A model generated the notes under the pieces. The model was not told the origin of the DNA, ran no database searches, and worked only from the letters and a program-made list of their open reading frames with translations. A DNA stretch of 9,132 nucleotides from Deltaproteobacteria bacterium (lineage in GTDB: Bacteria; Myxococcota_A; Polyangia; HGW-17). Below, piece after piece: positions 1-5,266 of the stretch (position 1 is the first letter of the stretch; the number at the start of each line of letters is the position of its first letter). The stretch lies in NCBI GenBank assembly GCA_003249585.1, contig QKIM01000431.1, positions 1-9,132 on the forward strand. The letters run 5' to 3'. The position numbers and the translations under genes are program-made.

Positions 1-698
1 GTGGAGCCGTCGACGTTGGCCAGACCGGTCCAGAAGTCGAGGGCGATGTCGGCAAATTCTGAAAAAGTCCGGTCCTTGATGGCGATGAGCAGGTCCCGCT
101 GGGCCTGATCGTACAGGGTGGGCTGGCTGGTGGTGATCATGAGCGGCACTCCGGCGGCCGCAGCCAAATCGATGATGGCATGGTAGTTGTCGAAGAGGGT
201 GTCCATGGAGAAGTCCGTCACCCACACATCGTTGCTGGGGTTGTTCAGGAGGATGAGGTCGGGCGCCAGCGCCAGGGCCGCCGTGATGTTGCGCTCGGGG
301 TCGACCCACTCCCCGTCAGGGACCCCGGTCCCCGTGGGCAGATAGCGAAAGCTGTTGTATCCTCCCTTGGCGAGGTTGGTCACCCGGTGCCCGGGGTCGA
401 TCCACTGCAGCTGGTCACGGAGCCGGTCCACCCAGCCATAGTCGGGCCCGATGCCCTCGGCGGTAGAGGAACCGATGACCACCACATGCCAGGTCGTCGG
501 GTTGGTTGTGTTGTTCACGTTGCCCGTGTTGTTCACGTTGCCCGTGTTGCTGACGTTGCTCGTGTTGTTCACGGTGCTCGTGCTGTTCACGTTGTTCGTG
601 CTGTCCGTGGACGCGTCATCATTACAGCCCGCGGCAAACGAAAGCACAAGCCAGAGGGCACTCCACAGCGTGATGTTTAGAAGGTGGTGATGTCTCAT
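1..698 (-). CDS. SGNH/GDSL-type hydrolase lipoprotein, C-terminus beyond left edge
   Basis: The minus-strand frame stays open from an ATG at 698 to the window edge (232 codons seen). A ribosome binding site GGAGGT lies just upstream at 704-709. Residues 1-25 form a lipoprotein signal with lipobox F-A-A-G-C (Cys25), so the protein is probably anchored to a membrane and faces the periplasm or outside. Residues 26-69 are an Asn/Thr/Ser-rich linker made of six-residue repeats. The catalytic domain starts near residue 70: VVVIGSSTAEG matches SGNH block I with Ser78 as the expected nucleophile, AKGGYNS fits block II (Gly), and NNPSND fits block III (Asn). The block V Asp/His pair lies outside the window. 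SGNH enzymes are esterases, lipases or carbohydrate deacetylases; the substrate cannot be told from this part. The family call is fairly sure, the substrate unknown. Confidence 0.8.
   Translation of the reverse strand, partial: MRHHHLLNITLWSALWLVLSFAAGCNDDASTDSTNNVNSTSTVNNTSNVSNTGNVNNTGNVNNTTNPTTWHVVVIGSSTAEGIGPDYGWVDRLRDQLQWIDPGHRVTNLAKGGYNSFRYLPTGTGVPDGEWVDPERNITAALALAPDLILLNNPSNDVWVTDFSMDTLFDNYHAIIDLAAAAGVPLMITTSQPTLYDQAQRDLLIAIKDRTFSEFADIALDFWTGLANVDGS
508..612 (-). repeat. 18-bp tandem repeat encoding Asn/Thr-rich linker
   Basis: Five head-to-tail 18-bp units at 508-525, 526-543, 544-561, 562-579 and 580-597, plus a partial unit to 612. The first two units are identical and the rest have a few changes. 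On the coding strand each unit encodes six residues of the type N-T-G-N-V-N. It is the linker between the lipobox Cys and the SGNH domain. Because the unit is a multiple of three, copy-number change would alter linker length without breaking the frame. Confidence 0.85.
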
Positions 699-731
699 GG
701 GAAACCTCCGCGGGGCGCTCCCCGCCTCCCC

Positions 732-761
732 AGTGTACCACACCCCCGGGCTCCTCGACCA
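732..761 (-). promoter_or_regulatory. weak candidate promoter of the SGNH gene
   Basis: On the minus strand TGGTCG (756-761) and TACACT (732-737) are separated by 18 bp. Each box fits the sigma-70 consensus only partly. Between it and the gene, 710-725 holds an inverted repeat GCGGGG/CCCCGC with a 4-nt loop directly upstream of the ribosome binding site, which could form a hairpin in the leader. Confidence 0.2.
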
Positions 762-806
762 TTTCCTCACAAAACAGCTCATCCAGGCAGCTTTGCGCGT
801 TTTCCC

Positions 807-834
807 TTGTACTCCCTCATGGGCACGTTACACT
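807..834 (+). promoter_or_regulatory. candidate promoter of the small lipoprotein gene
   Basis: TTGTAC (807-812) and TACACT (829-834) are 16 bp apart and lie about 40 bp before the ATG at 875. The fit to sigma-70 is modest (3 of 6 and 4 of 6). Position and direction are right for the downstream gene. Confidence 0.3.
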
Positions 835-874
835 TTACGGACGGGCGAAAACCCAGCCGCCCCAGGAGGTTCTC

Positions 875-1531
875 ATGAGATTTCTGATGATGGGTGTCGC
901 CCTTTCCCTTTTCGCCTGCGGCTCGAAGCCGGGCGACAAGGCGCCGGCAAAACCGCAGCAGCCCAATGCCCCCGAGCAAAAGAGCACAGCAGCACCCTCG
1001 ACCTGCACCCCAAAAATCACCGCCACCGTGGTAAAAAATCTGCTTCCCCACGGATGGACTGTCGTGGAGAAAAGCCATGAGGGCGTGCGATACCTCCGAG
1101 TGGCCACCCCTGCCATGGACTATATCAACAAGGTGGACGTCGGAGCGCCCAATGGCAAGCTGCAGAACTTCGCCAAGGACAACTCGGGACCCGGCGGTCA
1201 CGGAGACGTCGATTTCACAATCCTCCTCCTGCCCCGCACCGCCCCCGAGGCGCTCGGAGCGCTGGTGAAGAAGAACGCTGAAGTGGAGGCCAGCCTCCCC
1301 CCCGCCAAATCCAAGATGGAGCTGGGGAGTCGCCACGAGAAGGCCAAAAAACTCGGCCTGCGACCCGTTCCGACCCACCATGACTGTGCCGCCAGCTACA
1401 GCTTCCACTACCTCTATGTCCCCAGGGATCCGGCCCCACAGAAGACCTTCATCGGACTCCTACAAAAACTCCAGGGCCTCGTCTCCCCCTACGCGGCTCC
1501 TTCGCCGAAAACGCTCCAGCCGGTGAAATAA
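875..1531 (+). CDS. Putative lipoprotein of unknown function (218 aa)
   Basis: The ATG at 875 is preceded by AGGAGG at 864-869. Residues 1-15 are a short hydrophobic signal ending in lipobox L-F-A-C (Cys15), so a lipoprotein is likely. Residues 16-43 are a Pro/Ala/Lys-rich linker, followed by a globular part from about 44 to 205. That part has two cysteines, Cys44 and Cys171, which could form a disulfide in the periplasm. An HHDC stretch (168-171) and a Gly-rich loop near 104-110 stand out, but I recognise no family. It is convergent with the DUF1294 gene and divergent from the SGNH lipoprotein. The gene itself is well supported by start, ribosome binding site and composition; no function can be assigned. 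Confidence 0.82.
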   Translation: MRFLMMGVALSLFACGSKPGDKAPAKPQQPNAPEQKSTAAPSTCTPKITATVVKNLLPHGWTVVEKSHEGVRYLRVATPAMDYINKVDVGAPNGKLQNFAKDNSGPGGHGDVDFTILLLPRTAPEALGALVKKNAEVEASLPPAKSKMELGSRHEKAKKLGLRPVPTHHDCAASYSFHYLYVPRDPAPQKTFIGLLQKLQGLVSPYAAPSPKTLQPVK

Positions 1532-1533
1532 TC

Positions 1534-1553
1534 CGCTCCCCGTTTGCGGAGCG
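1534..1553. terminator. hairpin between convergent genes
   Basis: CGCTCC (1534-1539) pairs with GGAGCG (1548-1553) across an 8-nt loop, directly after the stop codon at 1529-1531 and 11 bp before the end of the opposing gene at 1565. There is no U-tract, so intrinsic termination is uncertain. Position suggests a bidirectional 3' end structure. Confidence 0.4.
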
Positions 1554-1564
1554 CATGTCCAGCC

Positions 1565-1936
1565 TCACATCCTCCACCATAAAATCAGGGCGACCGTCTG
1601 CACCACCACGGTGCCCCAGTACCACACCATGAAGCGCCCCTTGCGCCGCTTGTGCTTGAAGACCTGCATCCCGGCCCAGGCCGCCGGGGTCCCTCCGAAG
1701 AGGCCCGCGCCGAGCAGGACCAGCTCGGGGATGCGCGTCCGCTTCGTGCCCGCGAGCGCTTTGTCGAGCCCATAGGCCCCGAAGGTGGCCGCGTTGATAC
1801 CGATGAGCCAGGAGAACCCCAGGGGTACTCCCCATATCATGAACAGCACGGCGAGGCCCAGCGCCACGACGCCGACGATGCCGCCATAGAATTTGTAGGG
1901 GTTGCGTCTTGGGCCGCCGTCGGGGTTCTTCGCCAT
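1565..1936 (-). CDS. DUF1294 family small membrane protein
   Basis: This 123-residue protein has three to four hydrophobic stretches (about 17-38, 40-56, 72-90 and 104-121), so it sits in the inner membrane. The pattern of DUF1294 is visible: Asn48 and Phe52 then G-L-D-K-A (56-60), R-I-P-E-L (68-72), the Gly-Gly pair 81-82, and H-K-R-R-K ending in Phe102. The ATG at 1936 has an AAGAGG ribosome binding site 6-7 nt upstream. Length is normal for the family, which in other proteins is sometimes fused to a cold-shock domain; no such domain is seen here. The biochemical role of DUF1294 is not established. It is the last of three minus-strand genes but is separated from its neighbour by a hairpin and a candidate promoter, so it may be transcribed alone. 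Confidence 0.88.
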   Translation of the reverse strand: MAKNPDGGPRRNPYKFYGGIVGVVALGLAVLFMIWGVPLGFSWLIGINAATFGAYGLDKALAGTKRTRIPELVLLGAGLFGGTPAAWAGMQVFKHKRRKGRFMVWYWGTVVVQTVALILWWRM

Positions 1937-1958
1937 TGAGACCTCTTCACTCTATCCC

Positions 1959-1987
1959 CTCATACCATTTCCCGCCTGCAAATCCAA
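1959..1987 (-). promoter_or_regulatory. candidate promoter of the DUF1294 gene
   Basis: On the minus strand TTGGAT (1982-1987) and TATGAG (1959-1964) are 17 bp apart. The start codon at 1936 lies about 23 bp beyond the -10 box. The match is partial, but the spacing is ideal and the position fits. Confidence 0.3.
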
Positions 1988-2019
1988 TCCCCGGAGGACG
2001 ACTTCAGGGTGCCGGGGAT
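1987..2019 (-). terminator. hairpin after the pseudo-receiver gene
   Basis: A perfect 8-bp inverted repeat, ATCCCCGG (1987-1994) with CCGGGGAT (2012-2019), with a 17-nt loop. On the minus strand it begins at the stop codon of the pseudo-receiver gene. The sequence after it is T-rich only in short runs (TTGGATTT), so it could be a weak intrinsic terminator or an mRNA 3' stabilising stem. Confidence 0.45.
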
Positions 2020-2606
2020 CACCTGCGCAGGCCCAGCATGCCCGAGCCGCAGGAGGGGCACAGCCCCGTGGACCACTCATCGATGTTCTGCTCCGAGAGA
2101 TTGCCCTTCCAGCCCTCCTTCACGGGGACGCTGGCGCCGCAGGAGAGGCAGTACAGCGGCGAATCACCGGAGGGGGTCTCGTCGATGATGTCGTCCATGA
2201 GCTCATCGGTCCCTCCCCCTGGATGGACTCCCAGGTCCGGCGCCGCCCGTCCGATGGCGGCGATCATCTGCTCCTCGGTGAAGGGCTCCAGGAGGTACTC
2301 GTTGGCACGAGTGGAGAGCTTCTTATGCTGCGCAAAGGTCTCTTCGGTGGCCTGGGAAGAGGTCAGAACAATCGGGATGCTTTTTGTCTCATTGGATTTT
2401 CGCAGCTTGTTCACGAGAGCGTATCCACTCATCCGAGGCAGCTCCGCGCACACGATGACCAGTCCAGGCGCCTTGGAGGCCGCCCACCCCAAAGCGGAGG
2501 CGTCCTCAACGCCCTTGACCTCTATATCCCGATTCCTGAATATCTTTTTGATGATCTTAAAATTCTCCGATTGCCCACAGATCGCCAGGACTCGCTGCTT
2601 CGCCAT
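2019..2606 (-). CDS. Degenerate receiver (FrzS-like pseudo-receiver) with zinc-ribbon-like C-terminus
   Basis: Residues 4-120 read as a CheY-like receiver fold, but the chemistry is missing. The acidic pair after strand 1 is replaced (A-I-C-G-Q-S), the phosphoacceptor position before A-E-L-P-R-M-S-G is Cys53 instead of Asp, and the conserved Lys before Pro108 is Glu107. Thr82 at the switch position is kept. The stretch around residues 91-119 (F-A-Q-H-K-K-L and N-E-Y) resembles from memory the atypical receiver of Myxococcus FrzS. An acidic linker (133-148) leads to Cys153-x2-Cys156 and Cys183-x2-Cys186, a four-Cys zinc-ribbon-like module. The protein is cytosolic (no signal or membrane segment) and probably works by protein binding rather than phosphotransfer. 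GGAGG lies 7 nt before the ATG. It is 129 bp downstream of the propeller gene on the same strand. Confidence 0.8.
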   Translation of the reverse strand: MAKQRVLAICGQSENFKIIKKIFRNRDIEVKGVEDASALGWAASKAPGLVIVCAELPRMSGYALVNKLRKSNETKSIPIVLTSSQATEETFAQHKKLSTRANEYLLEPFTEEQMIAAIGRAAPDLGVHPGGGTDELMDDIIDETPSGDSPLYCLSCGASVPVKEGWKGNLSEQNIDEWSTGLCPSCGSGMLGLRR

Positions 2607-2735
2607 ATTCTGCCTCCATGATTTTCCTCATCCTGCCATGAAAGCCGCTCCGGCTCAACCCCACATCCACAGATCCCCCGGCACGTCATTTCCTGTGAGT
2701 CCGGCCGCCCTGCCGTTTGAAACCCTTCTCGCCGG

Positions 2736-2909
2736 CTACTCGCCCAGGCGGAAATGTACGAATCCCCCGCCCGAGGAGGAGAAGGACCGCCCCGTCCTCC
2801 CGGCATGCTCCATGATCCCCATGAAGACATCCCCGGAGGGGAAGGGGACCACCCGCTGCACCGCGAGGAATTTCTTGTGCCCAGGAAAGAGCCTGGATAA
2901 TGGATACGA
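2736..2909 (-). pseudogene. severed C-terminal part of the beta-propeller gene
   Basis: Directly after the TAG at 2910-2912 the same frame stays open for 57 codons and ends at another TAG (2736-2738). The translation looks like protein: it has alternating hydrophobic residues (F-L-A-V-Q-R-V-V), then S-G-D-V-F-M-G-I-M and G-G-G-F-V-H-F, as expected for the closing strands of a propeller. Third positions are mostly G or C after the first nine codons. No ribosome binding site or early start codon suggests separate translation. I read it as the original C-terminus of the upstream gene, cut off by a nonsense change, though a sequencing error or readthrough is possible. Confidence 0.6.
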
Positions 2910-3998
2910 CTAGATTTCCTTGAGAGTCTTAGCATCGTATACCTTGACTCCGGTATAGTGAAAGGCGTAGATGAGCCGTCCGGTGGCCGACGCCGCGAGG
3001 GCGAAGGCTCCGAACGCCACAGGGGCACTCTTTTCCACCTTCCCCGTGACCGTGGAGAGGCGGTGGACCACCCCAAGCTGGTGCGAAGACAGGTAGAGCA
3101 CCTTGTTTCGGGGTCCGAAGACCGCCCCGTAGGTCGTGACGGGCACACGGAACCGAACGATCTTTTTCGATGCCACATCAAGGATATACCCCTGTGCCTT
3201 CGGGGCGGTGAGGTACCCCCGGGGATGGGCGCTGTTGCGTTCGTCGTACTCGTTGATGAAGATCTTGGCGAGATCGTTGGACACGCGAACCCGCGCCCCG
3301 GCCAGGAGCTTGTAGGCGAGCCCCTTGCGGTCTGGGAGCGTCACCGTGGCGGTCCAGTCGATCTTCCGGCGACGGACACTGAAGCGCACCAACTTCACCT
3401 TCTGACGGCGAATGTTCCCGGTCTTTTTGCGCTCCACCTTGTAGAACATCACCGCGGAAGCGCTCGAATCCACACCGAGGACGTAAAGATCCGGGTCGCC
3501 GATCCTTGCCTTCCACAGCATCTTTCGCGTCCGAAGGTCGACGCGCGCGTACCAGGTCTCCAGCTTCTTCGGGCCGCCGAACTCCAGGGGAGCCGGGCCA
3601 CCGGGGCCGTCACAGAACCGTCGCCCTGTCCCGGGGATGGTGATGATCCTCCCCCGACAGCCGCTGCCGGTGCGCCGGGTGAGGTTCTCGTGGATATAGA
3701 TCCCCGCCTCCCTGACCGTGAGATGCACGACCCTTTTCGAGTACGCGTGTGGAAACATGCTCTTTAAAAACGCGAACTCGGTGATCGTGCCTGTCTTCAG
3801 ATCATAGCGTTTCATGGGAAGTCCCCGGAAGTACACCCCGGGGTTGATGAGGTATCTGTCGTGATTGACCAGGGGGCCCTGCAGCCACCAGGATTTTACC
3901 GAACGAATCCGGGTGATCCCCGGCTTCGCAGGCGTGGCCGTTCCGGGGGTCGCTGCCGCGGGGAGGAAAAGGAACGAAAGCAGAAACAGATGAGGCAT
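2910..3998 (-). CDS. Exported beta-propeller-like protein, probably truncated by an in-frame amber codon
   Basis: The start at 3998 is preferred over an in-frame ATG at 4028 because AGGAGG lies 7 nt upstream of it and because a clean signal peptide then begins at residue 1 (hydrophobic 4-12, A-A-A near 14-16). The 362-residue product is probably periplasmic or secreted. It holds repeated strand-turn units of the kind found in PQQ/YVTN-type propellers: Y-A-R-V-D-L-R-T-R-K, F-S-V-R-R-R-K-I-D-W, I-L-D-V-A-S-K-K-I, H-R-L-S-T-V-T-G-K-V and K-V-Y-D-A-K-T-L-K. Two cysteines lie in a Gly-rich loop near residues 113-128 and could form a disulfide. It is Arg/Lys rich. The frame ends abruptly at 2910-2912 while the next 57 codons still look coding. 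Partner and function are unknown. It is divergent from the outer-membrane barrel gene. Confidence 0.72.
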   Translation of the reverse strand: MPHLFLLSFLFLPAAATPGTATPAKPGITRIRSVKSWWLQGPLVNHDRYLINPGVYFRGLPMKRYDLKTGTITEFAFLKSMFPHAYSKRVVHLTVREAGIYIHENLTRRTGSGCRGRIITIPGTGRRFCDGPGGPAPLEFGGPKKLETWYARVDLRTRKMLWKARIGDPDLYVLGVDSSASAVMFYKVERKKTGNIRRQKVKLVRFSVRRRKIDWTATVTLPDRKGLAYKLLAGARVRVSNDLAKIFINEYDERNSAHPRGYLTAPKAQGYILDVASKKIVRFRVPVTTYGAVFGPRNKVLYLSSHQLGVVHRLSTVTGKVEKSAPVAFGAFALAASATGRLIYAFHYTGVKVYDAKTLKEI

Positions 3999-4017
3999 GA
4001 CTCGTCCTCCTTTGTCA

Positions 4018-4137
4018 TTAAGGGTCATATATCAACGGGAGCGCTTTGTCCAACCGCCCGAGGCAGACCAGACTGCATCGGGGCACCTTGGTGTAGACGA
4101 CGCTGTCCCGGGTTCGTTCAAAACGCGGATGGTTCAT
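4018..4137 (-). CDS. Candidate 39-residue small ORF ahead of the propeller gene
   Basis: An ATG at 4137 is preceded by GGAGG (4146-4150) with an 8-nt spacer and opens 39 codons ending in TAA at 4018-4020, 20 bp before the propeller start. The product is basic (several Arg and Lys) with two cysteines at 21 and 25 and a hydrophobic patch (S-L-V-C-L), and is not a clear signal or membrane peptide. A consensus-like promoter lies at 4177-4205. It may be a true small gene, a leader peptide affecting the propeller gene, or chance; the ribosome binding site and promoter are the only support. A second candidate promoter for the propeller gene overlaps its 3' end. Confidence 0.3.
   Translation of the reverse strand: MNHPRFERTRDSVVYTKVPRCSLVCLGRLDKALPLIYDP
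4026..4053 (-). promoter_or_regulatory. candidate promoter directly before the propeller gene
   Basis: On the minus strand TTGGAC (4048-4053) and TATATG (4026-4031) are 16 bp apart, each close to sigma-70 consensus. The propeller start codon at 3998 follows about 28 bp after the -10 box. It lies inside the candidate small ORF. Confidence 0.4.
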
Positions 4138-4176
4138 GCGAGGAGCCTCCATCTGATCACCACACAAAACCAATTT

Positions 4177-4205
4177 TTTATATTATTGCAAAATAGGATT
4201 GACAG
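4177..4205 (-). promoter_or_regulatory. candidate leftward promoter overlapping the rightward one
   Basis: On the minus strand CTGTCA (4200-4205) and TATAAA (4177-4182) are 17 bp apart, in a strongly AT-rich stretch that stands out from the GC-rich window. It would start a transcript near 4170, ahead of the small ORF and the propeller gene. Its -35 box shares five bases with the -35 box of the rightward promoter. Confidence 0.45.
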
Positions 4206-4225
4206 GTAGCCCCGGGGCCTATAAT
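4199..4225 (+). promoter_or_regulatory. strong consensus promoter of the outer-membrane barrel gene
   Basis: TTGACA (4199-4204) and TATAAT (4220-4225) both match the sigma-70 consensus exactly but with only 15 bp between them; a 17-bp spacing would use the poorer TAATTT (4222-4227). The spacer contains a perfect 10-bp palindrome GCCCCGGGGC (4209-4218), and an A/T-rich block at 4171-4195 could act as an UP element. The barrel gene starts about 40 bp downstream. The short spacer and palindrome suggest possible control by a DNA-binding protein, but this is inference. Confidence 0.6.
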
Positions 4226-4265
4226 TTTAATAGTTATGCAAATACCCTCACCCCAAGGAGCCTTC

Positions 4266-5147
4266 ATGTCCCGCCAAATCCTGTTTTCCGTGTTCCTTTT
4301 CGCGCTGATCCCCTCCGCAGCAGCGGCCCAGGAGGGCCCCACCCCACCGCCGAAGGCCTCCCCTGCCGCCGCAGGGAATCCGCCCACCAACGCAGCGAAG
4401 CCCAAGACCATCACGCCCTTCGTCGAAAGGAAGGCTTCCCCGTCGGTGAAAAAAAACAAAGGGCACAAACCCGGAAGCGAAGCGGACCGAAGACGGCAGG
4501 TCCACGCGAGAAGATGGCGAGCGCATCACCGCCATCTGGTCGACGGTGAACCGGCCAACGGGGGGCGCCACAGGGTCTCTTCGACGGTCGTCCCCGCGGC
4601 CGCGCGACCCCGGTTTTTCCTGGAGCTGGGCATGGGCTACGGGATCTGCAGGGGGAAGGGGGATATCTGTGAACCCATCGACGGGGATCTGGCCATCCGG
4701 GTGAGCGCCTTCCGGTGGCTGGGAGAGTACCTCGCCGTCGGAGTGGCCTGGAATTACCAGCGCCTGGAGGCGGGCGCGACGGACGAGTGGGGCTATAAAT
4801 GGAGCAACATCAACACCAACAGGAGCCTCGGGCTTGCGGCCCGGCTCTTCGCGCTGCCGCGTGCGTCGGGCATCAACTTTTTCGTGGGGTTCGGGTTCGG
4901 GTTCGGGGAAGGCACCTTCTCCTATTCGGAAAACGGCGCATACGTCAGCGACTCTACGACATATGAATACGACTACGATTTCATCTCCATCAGTGCCGGC
5001 ACCTCCTTTCAACTCTCCTCCTCCACGGCACTGACCGCTGCGCTGAGATATCAGCGGAATGACTGGAAAATCGACTCAAATGTGGCGGCCCGGCAGGCTG
5101 GCATCGATTTCATCTCCTTCCTCGTGGGCGCATCCTACGAGTTCTGA
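4266..5147 (+). CDS. Outer-membrane beta-barrel family protein (293 aa)
   Basis: The ATG at 4266 is chosen over an in-frame ATG at 4236 because AAGGAG lies 5 nt upstream and a typical Sec signal then fills residues 1-21 (A-A-A-A, then Gln22). Residues 24-50 are a Pro/Ala-rich linker. From about residue 116 to the end the sequence alternates in beta-barrel style, with aromatic girdle residues and Gly-rich strands (F-V-G-F-G-F-G-F-G-E), and it ends in Y-E-F, the C-terminal Phe typical of barrels recognised by the BAM machinery. About eight strands fit the length. Cys128 and Cys135 could form a disulfide. Residues 64-101 are oddly Arg/His rich and may be read in the wrong frame (see findings). 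The role is structural or transport-like and cannot be specified; it is similar in style to generic OmpA-like or porin-like barrels. Confidence 0.75.
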   Translation: MSRQILFSVFLFALIPSAAAAQEGPTPPPKASPAAAGNPPTNAAKPKTITPFVERKASPSVKKNKGHKPGSEADRRRQVHARRWRAHHRHLVDGEPANGGRHRVSSTVVPAAARPRFFLELGMGYGICRGKGDICEPIDGDLAIRVSAFRWLGEYLAVGVAWNYQRLEAGATDEWGYKWSNINTNRSLGLAARLFALPRASGINFFVGFGFGFGEGTFSYSENGAYVSDSTTYEYDYDFISISAGTSFQLSSSTALTAALRYQRNDWKIDSNVAARQAGIDFISFLVGASYEF

Positions 5148-5266
5148 CCGGGGCCCAGAAGTCACGGCTCGGCGACCCTGGACAGCTCCTCCTACGGCCG
5201 CGAACGCCGCCAGGGGGTTGCGTCAAGCTCTGGAGGTCTTACATAGGAGAAAAGAAGGAGGTGCCC
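5148..5266 (+). other. spacer between barrel gene and methyltransferase gene
   Basis: No T-tract terminator is seen. CCCTGG (5176-5181) and CCAGGG (5210-5215) form a 6-bp inverted repeat with a long loop that contains further GC pairing. A poor promoter-like pair, TTGCGT (5218-5223) and TACATA (5240-5245), lies just before the methyltransferase ribosome binding site. Whether the two genes share a transcript is undecided. Confidence 0.25.

Noticed and set aside
508..612. Regularly repeated 18-bp units that could suggest a CRISPR array or satellite
   Set aside because: The units are contiguous with no spacers, and they translate in frame as a lipoprotein linker.
180..680. Plus-strand open frame with H-V-A-R-V repeats
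   Set aside because: The repeats come from the antisense reading of the Asn/Thr linker of the SGNH lipoprotein.
2910..2912. Pyrrolysine or general amber reassignment to explain the internal TAG
   Set aside because: No methylamine methyltransferase or pyl gene is visible, the same frame later ends at TAG, and the edge Cys-rich gene also appears to stop at TAG.
1902..2913. Long plus-strand open frames across the pseudo-receiver region
   Set aside because: They run antisense to the receiver and zinc-ribbon coding sequence and their products look like random GC-rich translation.
2522..3181. 219-codon minus-strand open frame spanning the amber stop
   Set aside because: It is Arg/Ser/Pro rich in a frame shifted from the propeller, overlaps two genes, and lacks any domain-like pattern.
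3999..4028. Upstream ATG at 4028 as the propeller start
   Set aside because: It adds ten polar residues before the signal peptide and lacks a ribosome binding site, whereas 3998 has AGGAGG at good spacing.
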